In this document: piece by piece, positions 19,201 through 26,172 of the stretch
Numbering within the stretch: position 1 is the first letter of the stretch
How the letters are laid out: each line of letters starts with the position of its first letter
Assembly: GCF_003568665.1 (NCBI RefSeq)
Contig: NZ_QXMH01000004.1
Location: 42,942-106,941 of the forward strand
Source: Chitinophaga alhagiae
GTDB lineage: Bacteria > Bacteroidota > Bacteroidia > Chitinophagales > Chitinophagaceae
Length of the DNA stretch: 64,000 nt
Reading direction: 5' to 3'
Position numbers and translations under genes: made by a program
Notes under the pieces: generated by a model
Databases searched by the model: none
Seen by the model: only the letters and a program-made list of their open reading frames with translations
Told to the model about the DNA's origin: nothing

Positions 19201-20072
19201 ACAACACCAACCAGCTGCCGAACGTGGGTCAGAACATAGGCCAGACGCTGGAGAACATGAAAGATGATATGGGCAACCCCGTAAGCACCGTGATGTTCAT
19301 CCACCGCAACTTTACCGGTACCATCCCCAACGGCATGAACACCGGCAACAACTCCGGTATCTACCCGGATGCGGTACTGTCTGTTTGCTACTACGTAGAC
19401 AAGGGAGATACCGCGGGCATCACCTTCTCCGGCCTCAACCAGTCTATGGCCTACTCCTTCATATTCTTTGCCAGCCGTCAGGGCGGTGGAGATAAAGTAA
19501 TAGGCGCTTACACCATCAATGGCAAAACCGTTGAGCTGAACGGCCAGAACAATATCAGCGAAACAGTGCGGATAGATAACATTGTTCCGGACGAAAACGG
19601 TGAGATACGCCTCAGCATCAACGCAGCGCCCTCCGGCCAGCTGGGTTACATCAACGGCCTTGTGATAGAAGCAGCTTCCAGGCCGCAGCCTGAAGAAGGG
19701 CAGCAGGGCAGCCAGGGTATGATGATGGCAAGGAACAGCGGCGCCGGCAGCAATGCCAATGTAGCGCTGGTAGACCATCAGCCCAACACCGGCGGCACCG
19801 ATCATATCACCATTGAGAACGCTTACCCGAACCCGGCTACGTCATTCATGAACCTGCTGGTGAAAAATGACGGGAAAGCGGAAAAAGTAGTAGTGAAACT
19901 GTTTGATGCGTCCGGCAGGATCATCATGGCCAAACCAGGCCTTGAGCTGCCCACCGGCACCCAGTTGCTCCGCGTTGATTTCAACCAGGGCATACGACCG
20001 GGCATCTACATCCTGCAGATCGCTACACCCGATAACAGAAATGTGAAAGTGATCAAAGTGATCAAGCAATAA
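13269..20072 (+). CDS. Giant secreted T9SS esterase with FN3, PA14 and malectin-like modules
   Basis: A 2267-residue outer-surface protein. Order: signal peptide (1-22, ending AQAQ); alpha/beta-hydrolase of the PHB-depolymerase/esterase type (about 45-290) with nucleophile Ser179 in GGLSGGG and a late His in GFGHGCW; two Ig-like stretches (about 295-450); FN3 domains near 455, 553, 795, 1035, 1505 and 1866; PA14 domains near 641-790 and 882-1025; cadherin/Ig-like repeats near 1132-1318 and 1600-1690; three related malectin-like modules starting near 1319, 1694 and 1957, each with an APWNN motif; a T9SS sorting domain (about 2180-2267) with AYPNPAT. PA14 and malectin-like folds often bind glycans. 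Lying inside the EPS locus, it may deacylate or bind the polymer at the cell surface. Substrate is inferred. Confidence 0.9.
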   Translation: MNKFYTLLLSFLFVIGFGSAQAQTGILDPSDPIVEYNPSSPPAVPNWGILSKWVRTNRLSWNSTSYKAYYYKGVHFRLKFPKSYQHGVNDGKKYPLIIFWHGIGEKGTVYDNEYSLLHGGELHRNAVDNGQFDGFLLYPQNIGGYFGNVQFDAVRDLIYEHLVPEVKVDQFRITEGGLSGGGGATWDFMIRHPKVVAAATPISASNAALTNSLQTWKFIPVWLFQGGSDVNPYPASSQGVYNAAMGVGANMKYSEYAGFGHGCWYQAWGEADYFPFANRAHKANPWPLFGRTEFCPGDPINVTLGVTAGFDQYEWRKNGDVIPGATGNTLTVTSIGTYDMRLRDGSTWSPWSPIPVQIKIKTPTVSPNISLAGLSSKVLPALDGKDSVVLQVPAGYTSYLWKKATDGITLGTQRTFTAKDSGLYVVKVTEQFGCSSEFSVPFKVVKATGVPAPPPASSLQAKATSQTQVQLDWSDNPNPANNETGFEIYRGEAAGGSYKLIAITAPNATAYTDNGLNPNKTYYYVVRAVNENGAAPASNEASAITQLDTTPPTAPGALTVTSKSRTSVGLSWTASTDDVGVNKYDIYINGNKVYTLPGTQTSFNCTNLVPQQSYNFVVKARDLTGNVSPASNQVQASAVMSGLNYKYYHGSFDVLPDFNTLTPVKTGNTPTADISVRTQGDNFAFLWEGYINIPVTGNYTFETYSDDGSKLYIGTYSHTATAVVNNDGLHGSQYKEGTKYLTAGVHPFAATFFEKGGGEEMKIYWKNTAHGVGSRQEIPASAFMEQAPPLGAKPAAPTNILATAVSYSKINLTWNDNSANETGFEIYRAASLAGPFNIITTTAANAASYTDSLLQPATTYYYKVQAINSNGNSGFAAAEAGGLQYGYYEFSDITQLPNFNNLTPAETGAVENVTLDVRNRENNYAIKFSGFITIPTTGTYTFYTASDDGSKLYINTFNSNGQVVNNDYLQGTTERSGTKQLNAGVYPIYITFFQRTGGAELRASYAGPGIAKQQIPNAAFANPRMSATTLPLPAAPAAPTVLTAANVQANQITLQWNDNSATETAFEVYRSVGDNSNFKLQATVDSSSAATGVYTDAALFANVNYYYKVRALNIGGNSAFSNEISALTLNNPPVLNDQPNRFMRYDAQLSVPVIATDVDAEQITLAVTNLPAFGSFADNGDGTGTILFSNPGVQDTYGNITITATDQHGGVTSKVFQLTVNANYKPILGAISNTTLSENATAQVNLAVTNDNGTDDLTWTYTNLPSFATVVSNGKNSQVTLHPTFADAGTYNVTAKVADNMGGDDTKNFTIVVNDVNPNFFVYVNFNGAVYDAPAPWNNTKKAAMGLNTTITDLKDHNGNNTGYGIKVITPWNQINWGSNLFNGGMYTYQNSGVFPDNVMVSSFWTTNVKQTFQVTGLNPNYKYNFTFSASRNATGNYTADYSINGTTVSLNASMNTTGSVTIPGVSPDANGIVPVDLQAPTGSLAAHIGGMKIEAVFDDGTAPVKPTNFAARNTDNGIRLSWKDLAYNETKYEVYRSTSENGTYELLNTSGFNANDTAYTDATSAANVQYYYTIRGVNAAGASGYTDTIAIMGENKLPLVSAITSVNLKTGDVLNIPLSASDSPGETLTFSTTGLPAFATLNNTGNGTGSIDLAPTNTSIGKYTVTVTATDSYGGKGSQTFTISVRDKNITSIYVNCNAVNPEGAPWNNFNTHPIAGRAITNMLDETGAASGVTITLVDAMTGSSIFGPITGDNSGVYPDKVMNTLYFEQSATPKRIRLSGLSAAKKYNLVFFGSEGNVSDNRMTVYTAGGQSVQLQAANNTANTVQLNGLVADGSGNIEFTVSKGAGALYAYLNALVIQSYVETATPLTPDNLKAQGKSRTSIQLNWSNKASNVTGIEIYRAATLNGTYSLVTTVAANATSYLDNNRSENTRYYYKIRAKNNSNFSDYSATASGSTLSHSIYINFNVNNPAGAPWNNTNQLPNVGQNIGQTLENMKDDMGNPVSTVMFIHRNFTGTIPNGMNTGNNSGIYPDAVLSVCYYVDKGDTAGITFSGLNQSMAYSFIFFASRQGGGDKVIGAYTINGKTVELNGQNNISETVRIDNIVPDENGEIRLSINAAPSGQLGYINGLVIEAASRPQPEEGQQGSQGMMMARNSGAGSNANVALVDHQPNTGGTDHITIENAYPNPATSFMNLLVKNDGKAEKVVVKLFDASGRIIMAKPGLELPTGTQLLRVDFNQGIRPGIYILQIATPDNRNVKVIKVIKQ

Positions 20073-20086
20073 CGTTAATCCGGCTA

Positions 20087-20120
20087 CTAAAAAATCCGGT
20101 TCACGAACCGGATTTTTTAG
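20087..20120 (+). terminator. Rho-independent terminator after the T9SS esterase
   Basis: CTAAAAAATCCGGTT pairs with AACCGGATTTTTTAG around a CACG loop. The stem has a GC core and T-rich 3' arm, 14 bases after the stop. The A/T arms make it able to act in both directions. Confidence 0.9.
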
Positions 20121-20165
20121 GGCCCGTTAAGTTAAAATATTTTATACTTTAAAGAATCCTTCAAT

Positions 20166-22349
20166 ATGGATCTGATTTATCTGTTTAACTCACTAATGCG
20201 CAGGAAATGGCTGATCATGATCAGCAGCGTGCTGGCGGTTGCAATCGCATTTCTGTTCACTATGAACCAGGAAAAGCTATATCGTTCATCCGCACAAATG
20301 GCCACGGGTTTCACAACAAGTGATCAGGTAAAATTGAAGGATGAGAACTTCAACATCATTGAAATTGATGTAAAGTTCAACAACGTGATCGAAGCGCTCC
20401 GCTCCACCAAGGTACTGAGCATGGTGGCCTACAACCTGATGCTGCATGACCTGGAGAGCCCGGACAAGGCTTTCCGCCAGCTCTCGGAAGAAGACAAAAA
20501 GAAAGACGGCTTCCGCAACATCAGCAAAGACGCCGCGGTGAAGATCCTCAAAGACAAGTACACCCACGAGAAGCTGCTCAGCTCCTACAACCCGGATGAG
20601 AAGAAAGTGCAGGAGCTGATGAAGGTGTATGAGTATGACCTGGAAAGCATCCGGAAAATGCTGTCTGTAGGCCGCATCCAGAAAACGGACTTCCTGGACG
20701 TTCAGTACTGGTCTACCAACCCCGAGCTGTCTGCCTACATGGTGAACGAAGTGTGCTCGGAGTTTCTGCGGAGCAATGAGTCTGCCCGTTCCCAGCAGAA
20801 CGTACAGTCTATCCAGACCATGGAAAAGCTGGTAGCCCAGAAAAAGGCGGACCTGGACGAAAAGATCAATAACCTGCGTACCATGGGCGGTATAGACGTG
20901 TCTGTGGAAAGCTCTACCAAGCTGGAGCAGATCAGCTCCCTGGAAAGCCGGATGACGGAGGAACAGAACACCCTCAACAGCGCCACCCTTTCCCTGCAGC
21001 AGCTCACCAAACAGCTGGCCGAAATGGAGCGTACCAATGCCCAGACCGCCAGCGCCTCCAGCGCCGCCTCCGCGGAGCTGAGCAAGCTGCGCACGCAAAT
21101 GAACGAGGCCAACCAGGAGTATATCAGCAAAGGCGCCAAAGACCAGGAGCTGTATAATAAATATACAAAGCTGAAAGCCGCCTACCGGGACAAGCTGAAC
21201 AGCCTGGCCACCAGCGCCACCCCAACGGGTACCATTACCAAGGCAGACCTGCAGCAGAAACAACGCGAGCTGGAGCTGCAGGCCAATACCTCCCAGCAGA
21301 ACATTGAGACCTACCGCGCAAAGATACGCGAGCTGACCAGCAGCGTGGGCGCGGCCGCCAGCCGCAGCGCCACCAACCTGGCCCTGCAAAAGGAAATGAG
21401 CATTGCGCAAACCGAGTATGAGAACATCAAATCCCGGTACGACGCCGTGATGAACAACACCATTGTACCGTTAGACAACTTCAGGCAAATACTCTACGGC
21501 CAGCCCGCCGCCGAGGCCGAGCGTTCCAAGCGGCTCATCATACTGGCGCTGGCCGGTATGTGCATGTTCGTTTTCTGCTGTATTGCCATCATCTTCCTGG
21601 AATATGTGGACGTATCTATCAAAACACCGTCACAGTTCCTGAAAACCGTTGGCCTGAAGCTGCTGGGCGTGGTGAACAAGGTGAACATGAAGAAGCAGCC
21701 TATTGCGGACATTTTCGACACGGAGCAGAAAAAAGACAACCAGGCCGTTACCTTCCGCGAGCACCTTCGCAAGCTGCGCTTCGAGATAGAGAACAAACAG
21801 CACAAGATATACCTCTTTACCAGCGCCCGCCCGCGCGAAGGGAAATCTACCATTATCAAGGCGCTGGCCCACAGCCTGAGCAAAAGCCAGAAGAAGGTGC
21901 TGATCATAGACACCAACTTCATCAACAACACCCTTACCCGGGAGTTTGAGGCCAAGCAGGAGCTGGAGAGCTTTTCCGCCGCAGGCAAATACGATTACAA
22001 GGAGATACAGGGCATCATCACCCCTACCGGCATTGAGGGGGTAGACATCATCGGCTGCCAGGGTGGAGACTATACGCCGGCGGAAGTGCTGGGAGACGAG
22101 AACCTGCTCAACAACCTGGCTCCCCTTACGGCGGCATATGACTACATCCTGATGGAAGGCGCGGCGCTCAACGTACGGTCAGACAGCAAGGAGCTGCTGA
22201 ATTTTGCAGACACCATGATCTCCGTAGTATCCGCCAAATCCACCATCAAACAAACAGACAAGGAATCTTTCCAGTACCTGCAAAGCATGAACGGGAAATT
22301 TACCGGTGCGGTGTTGAACTGCGTAAACAAGGAAAATATCGATATGTAG
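20166..22349 (+). CDS. Polysaccharide co-polymerase, Wzz domain plus BY-kinase-like domain
   Basis: The 727-residue inner-membrane protein follows the Wzc plan. A Wzz-type N-terminus has a helix at about 14-33, then a long periplasmic part with coiled coils (about 205-400, rich in Gln, Glu and Ala), and a second helix at about 450-475. The cytosolic ATPase-like domain (about 520-727) has Walker A as PREGKST with Lys560, and Walker A' as VLIIDTNF. The Walker B site, normally IIDTPP, reads ILMEGAAL, and no C-terminal Tyr cluster is present. It may therefore bind nucleotide without normal autophosphorylation. It probably sets EPS chain length with the Wzx/Wzy-like proteins downstream. Confidence 0.9.
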   Translation: MDLIYLFNSLMRRKWLIMISSVLAVAIAFLFTMNQEKLYRSSAQMATGFTTSDQVKLKDENFNIIEIDVKFNNVIEALRSTKVLSMVAYNLMLHDLESPDKAFRQLSEEDKKKDGFRNISKDAAVKILKDKYTHEKLLSSYNPDEKKVQELMKVYEYDLESIRKMLSVGRIQKTDFLDVQYWSTNPELSAYMVNEVCSEFLRSNESARSQQNVQSIQTMEKLVAQKKADLDEKINNLRTMGGIDVSVESSTKLEQISSLESRMTEEQNTLNSATLSLQQLTKQLAEMERTNAQTASASSAASAELSKLRTQMNEANQEYISKGAKDQELYNKYTKLKAAYRDKLNSLATSATPTGTITKADLQQKQRELELQANTSQQNIETYRAKIRELTSSVGAAASRSATNLALQKEMSIAQTEYENIKSRYDAVMNNTIVPLDNFRQILYGQPAAEAERSKRLIILALAGMCMFVFCCIAIIFLEYVDVSIKTPSQFLKTVGLKLLGVVNKVNMKKQPIADIFDTEQKKDNQAVTFREHLRKLRFEIENKQHKIYLFTSARPREGKSTIIKALAHSLSKSQKKVLIIDTNFINNTLTREFEAKQELESFSAAGKYDYKEIQGIITPTGIEGVDIIGCQGGDYTPAEVLGDENLLNNLAPLTAAYDYILMEGAALNVRSDSKELLNFADTMISVVSAKSTIKQTDKESFQYLQSMNGKFTGAVLNCVNKENIDM

Positions 22350-22354
22350 GCAGC

Positions 22355-23464
22355 ATGGCACTGAAACTCATCAATACAGACACTTTGCATAACAACCGGC
22401 TGGCCTGGATAGATTACACCCGCGGCATTGCCATTATACTGGTGGTGTACCGCCACGTATTTGAAGGCATCTCCCGAACGGGTACCCCCACGGCGGATGT
22501 CAGCTACCTGGAGCATGCCAACATCCTGTTCTATAGTTTCCGCATGCCGCTTTTCTTCATCCTGTCCGGCCTGTTCGTAGGCAGAAGCCTGAGCAAAAGG
22601 ACCGTTGAAAAGCTGGTGGCCACCAAGTTCAACATCCTGCTCTACCCCTACTTCCTCTGGTCTGTATTGCAGGTCACCCTGCAGCTGGCGCTGAGCAACT
22701 ATGTGAACGCGGACCGCTCCCTGGCGGATTACGGGTACATCCTGTTCTTTCCCCGCCACATAGACCAGTTCTGGTACCTGTACGCGTTATTCAACGTATC
22801 TGTATTGTACATTTTCACCCGCCAGAAGCTGAAGCTGCACATCTGGCAGCAACTGGTGCTGGGCGCGGCCATGTATCTCCTGTCCGGCTACTTCAGCCAG
22901 CAGCAGATAGACCTCGGTTTTGTAAGCGACATCCTGCACTACTACCTGTTCTTTGCGCTGGGAGACCTGGTGTCTGGCCGCGTGCTGGACCAGGCCAACT
23001 TCAAATATTACGCATCCTGGAAAACATGCCTGCTCCTGCTGCCTTTTTTTGTGGCCGGGCAGGTGTACTTCCTGCAAACAAACCTTACGCATAACAACAA
23101 CATGTACGTGGAAACCTGGCAGCCCGTGCTTTTTGCGCTGATAGCCGTTACAGGCTGCGCTTTTATGTGCATCCTGTCTTTTCTGCTGCAGCGTTACGGT
23201 ACATTGAAGGTACTGCGGGTGGTGGGTTACCATTCCCTGTACATCTATGTATCTCACGTGCTGGTGGCCTCCGCGGTGCGGATGGTGCTGATGAAAGTGC
23301 TGGGTATTACCAGCGTGCCCCTGCTGCTGGCGCTGGGGCTGGCGGCAGCCATTATAATACCCATGATCATATACAATATTGCCATGCAATGCGGCGCCTG
23401 GTGGCTGTACAGCCTGGAGCGGCCTGCCGGCAGAAAAGAAAAGCTGCTGGTGCAGAACGGATAA
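22355..23464 (+). CDS. Acyltransferase 3 family membrane protein
   Basis: The 369-residue integral membrane protein has about ten hydrophobic helices. Its first helix region carries WIDYTRGIAIILVVYRHVF, with the Arg and His pattern of the acyltransferase 3 family (Nacyl/O-acetyl transfer to sugars). RMPLFFILSGLFVG in the second helix is also typical. Members move acetyl or succinyl groups across the membrane onto polysaccharide units. It begins 5 bases after the Wzc-like gene, so the two are co-transcribed. With the second acyltransferase at 29230 it suggests that the EPS carries at least one acyl decoration. Confidence 0.9.
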   Translation: MALKLINTDTLHNNRLAWIDYTRGIAIILVVYRHVFEGISRTGTPTADVSYLEHANILFYSFRMPLFFILSGLFVGRSLSKRTVEKLVATKFNILLYPYFLWSVLQVTLQLALSNYVNADRSLADYGYILFFPRHIDQFWYLYALFNVSVLYIFTRQKLKLHIWQQLVLGAAMYLLSGYFSQQQIDLGFVSDILHYYLFFALGDLVSGRVLDQANFKYYASWKTCLLLLPFFVAGQVYFLQTNLTHNNNMYVETWQPVLFALIAVTGCAFMCILSFLLQRYGTLKVLRVVGYHSLYIYVSHVLVASAVRMVLMKVLGITSVPLLLALGLAAAIIIPMIIYNIAMQCGAWWLYSLERPAGRKEKLLVQNG

Positions 23465-23494
23465 TTGTAAAACAGTTTTTTTGAACAAACAGCG

Positions 23495-24844
23495 ATGAGC
23501 GAACAGAAATATACCTACTGGCTGAGATCCGGCATTTACAGTGGCCTCCAAAAGGCGGCTGTGTTGCTGTTCGGTATCGGCAGCGTGCTTGTGCTGACCC
23601 GCACGCTTCCCATCGCGGACATGGGTACCTGGAACCTCTTCCTGATATTTACCGCCTTTATAGAAGTGATCAGGCATTCCCTGATCAAGAACGCGGTGAT
23701 CAAGTACCTCAACACGTCAGACAAGGCGGAGCATGCGGCCATACACAGCGCGTCTTTTGCGCTCAACTGCATCACCACCCTGGTGATCCTGCTGCTGATC
23801 GTAGCGTTCATAGGCCCTGCCGGCCGGTTGCTGAAAGCCCCTTCCCTGGCGGGTACCATGTACTGGTTCCTGCCGGGCCTGCTGCTGCTCATCCCCTTTT
23901 CACATTTTGAATGGGTGCAAAATTCCAACGCGGACTTCAAAGGCATTTTCTGGGCGTACCTCTTCAGGCAGGGAACGGCTTTCGGGCTCATCATCATCAG
24001 CCTGCTGGCCGGCGTGCATATCAACCTGACGTTGCTGGCCATCTATTACAACGTTGGCATTCTCTGCGGCGCGCTGGTATCCGGCCTGTTTGCCCGGAAG
24101 TACCTTACCGGCCGCACAAAAATAGACCTGGCCTGGACGCGGAAGCTCTGGCATTTCGGCAAATATGTGTTTGGCACCAATATCAGCGCTTCCGTTTTCC
24201 GGAATACAGACCAGATGGTGATCTCCTACTATCTTTCTACCGCCTCCGTAGCGCTGTACGGCGTATGCCTGCGTATTTCCAACCTGGTAGACGTGCCGTC
24301 TCAGGTGCTGGCAGACATCCTTTTTCCCAAAAGCGCGCAAATGATGGAGAACGGCAACATGGAAAAAGTGAAGTTCTATTACGAAAAAGCGGTAGGCGCC
24401 GTACTGGCCATAGGCCTGCCGGTAAGCCTGGTGGTACTGCTGCTGCCCAGGCTGGTGCTCTACATCATAGCCGGACCGGAGTACCAGGTGGCCGCCCCCA
24501 TTTTGCAGATCACCATGCTCTACGGCCTGTTCCTGCCCTTTATCAAACAGTTCGGCACCATTATGGACTCTATTGGCCTTCCCAAGACCAACTTTGCGGT
24601 TACCACCATTACCGCGGTATGCAACATATTTATCTGCTGGGCCTTTACCCGGTACTTTGGGCTGATGGGCGCCGCATACGGCACCATGACCTCCTATGGT
24701 ATCTGTTTCCTGATCACCCAGGTGATCCTGTACAGGAAAATAGGCAGCAGCCTCTCCAATACATTCCGGCACATGATACTTTTCTACCCCGATATAGTGT
24801 CTGTTTTACAACAAAAAATTCTCTTAAAATGGAAAGCAAGATGA
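23495..24844 (+). CDS. Oligosaccharide flippase, Wzx-like
   Basis: This 449-residue protein has 12 or so membrane helices spread along its length and the general pattern of the MOP/PST flippase superfamily. It starts with YWLRSGIYSGLQKAAVLLFG and has NTDQMVISYYLSTASVALYG, a charged segment typical of these carriers. It would flip undecaprenyl-linked EPS units to the periplasm for polymerisation. The TGA overlaps the following glycosyltransferase ATG (ATGA). It lies 30 bases after the acyltransferase gene in the rightward EPS arm. Specificity cannot be read from sequence. Confidence 0.88.
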   Translation: MSEQKYTYWLRSGIYSGLQKAAVLLFGIGSVLVLTRTLPIADMGTWNLFLIFTAFIEVIRHSLIKNAVIKYLNTSDKAEHAAIHSASFALNCITTLVILLLIVAFIGPAGRLLKAPSLAGTMYWFLPGLLLLIPFSHFEWVQNSNADFKGIFWAYLFRQGTAFGLIIISLLAGVHINLTLLAIYYNVGILCGALVSGLFARKYLTGRTKIDLAWTRKLWHFGKYVFGTNISASVFRNTDQMVISYYLSTASVALYGVCLRISNLVDVPSQVLADILFPKSAQMMENGNMEKVKFYYEKAVGAVLAIGLPVSLVVLLLPRLVLYIIAGPEYQVAAPILQITMLYGLFLPFIKQFGTIMDSIGLPKTNFAVTTITAVCNIFICWAFTRYFGLMGAAYGTMTSYGICFLITQVILYRKIGSSLSNTFRHMILFYPDIVSVLQQKILLKWKAR

Positions 24845-26046
24845 TTAAAGGACGGGATATTCTTGTGGTGGGCCTTCAGCCCTGGGACATTGCCATTGGC
24901 AGTAACTGCAAGAACGTGGCGAAAGAGCTATCGCAATTCAACCGCGTATTGTACATCAACCGCGCGCTGGACAGGATCACCCTCATACGTTCCAAAAATG
25001 ACCCCAAAGTACAGACCCGCCTCAAAAGCCTGAAAAAAGAAACCGATGACATCAACCAGATAGGCCCCACCTTCTGGACGCTGGACCCGCGCACCATCCT
25101 GGAATCTGTGAACTGGATACCTTTTGCGCCGGTGTTCGACTTTGTGAACCGGATCAACAATAAAAGAATGGCCCGCCAGATCAACCAGGCCCTTGACCGC
25201 CTGGGTTTCAAGAACGTGCTGCTCTTCAACGACAACGAATTTTACCGCGGCCAGTACCTCACCGAGCTGCTGCCTGCCGTTACGGACTGCATTTACTACA
25301 GCCGTGACAATATAGCTACCCATCCGTTCTTTATACGCCATGGCAAACGCCTGGAGCCATCGCTCATGCGCAAGGCCACCATGGTAGTGACCAATTCAGA
25401 CTACCTGGAAGATTACGGCCGCAGGCACAACCCGGAAACGTACAACATTCTGCAGGGCTGTGACTTTGAGCGCTTCTTCCCTTCCACCCCTTTTACCCGG
25501 CCCGAAGAAATGGCCGGCATACCCGGGCCTATTATCGGGTACATGGGCGCGCTCATCGTTTCCCGGCTGGACATCAAGATACTGGAACATATTGCCGCCA
25601 GCCGCCCGCAGTGGAGCGTTGTGCTGGTAGGCCCGCAAGACGGTACTTTCCGCAAAAGCCGGCTGCATAAAATGCCCAACGTGTACTTCCTGGGCAACAC
25701 TACGGAAGTAAGGGTGCCCCAGTTCATCCAGTTCTTTGACGTATGCCTCAACCCCCAGCTGGTAAACGGCATGACCATCGGTAACTATCCCCGCAAGCTG
25801 GATGAGTACCTGGTGCTGGAAAAACCGGTGGTGGTAACCGAAACGCTGGCCATGAAAATGTTTGACGGCTACATCTACCAGTGCAAAACAAAAGAGGACT
25901 ATGTGGAGAACATTGAAAAGGCGCTGGCGGAAGATCCCAACAGCGAAATGCGCAAAGCCCGCAGGGAATTTGCGCTGACGCACACCTGGGAAACCAGCCT
26001 TGGTAAAATGACAACACATTTCCAGGCATTAAAACAGGCACAATAA
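24841..26046 (+). CDS. Glycosyltransferase, GT4-like (GT-B)
   Basis: A 401-residue GT-B enzyme. The N-terminal domain starts DILVVGLQPWDIAIGSNC and the C-terminal domain has GPIIGYMGALIVSRLD, VVLVGPQDGTF, a segment ending NVYFLGN, and PRKLDEYLVLEKPVVVTE, where the Glu binds donor sugar phosphates in GT4 proteins. I chose ATG 24841 because it overlaps the flippase TGA; an in-frame ATG at 24829 would add MESK. No signal peptide. It probably adds a sugar to the lipid-linked unit. Sugar donor is unknown. Confidence 0.87.
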   Translation: MIKGRDILVVGLQPWDIAIGSNCKNVAKELSQFNRVLYINRALDRITLIRSKNDPKVQTRLKSLKKETDDINQIGPTFWTLDPRTILESVNWIPFAPVFDFVNRINNKRMARQINQALDRLGFKNVLLFNDNEFYRGQYLTELLPAVTDCIYYSRDNIATHPFFIRHGKRLEPSLMRKATMVVTNSDYLEDYGRRHNPETYNILQGCDFERFFPSTPFTRPEEMAGIPGPIIGYMGALIVSRLDIKILEHIAASRPQWSVVLVGPQDGTFRKSRLHKMPNVYFLGNTTEVRVPQFIQFFDVCLNPQLVNGMTIGNYPRKLDEYLVLEKPVVVTETLAMKMFDGYIYQCKTKEDYVENIEKALAEDPNSEMRKARREFALTHTWETSLGKMTTHFQALKQAQ

Positions 26047-26056
26047 CCTTTCAGAT

Positions 26057-26161
26057 ATGTCAGATAACAGGTTCAGCAACGACAGTATACAGGAAATCAT
26101 GGTGGGCGTATTTGTGGCATTCACCATGGTGTTCCTATTCTTTAAAATGTTATTCTTTTAA
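26057..26161 (+). CDS. Small single-pass membrane peptide (34 residues)
   Basis: ATG 26057 to TAA 26159-26161 encodes 34 residues. A polar start (MSDNRFSNDSIQE) is followed by one hydrophobic helix of about 20 residues (from IMVGVFVAFTM to LFF) with one Lys near its end. It sits 10 bases after the GT4 stop and 11 bases before the polymerase GTG, so it fits the operon spacing exactly. No family is recognised. It may be a small accessory subunit of the Wzy-like polymerase or the co-polymerase, which is inference from position. Confidence 0.6.
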   Translation: MSDNRFSNDSIQEIMVGVFVAFTMVFLFFKMLFF

Positions 26162-26172
26162 ACATCACAGGC

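Noticed and set aside
23911-24828. N-terminal extension of the GT4 gene
   Set aside because: It overlaps the flippase coding sequence in another frame and is Arg/His-rich; the GT4 pattern begins only after 24829.
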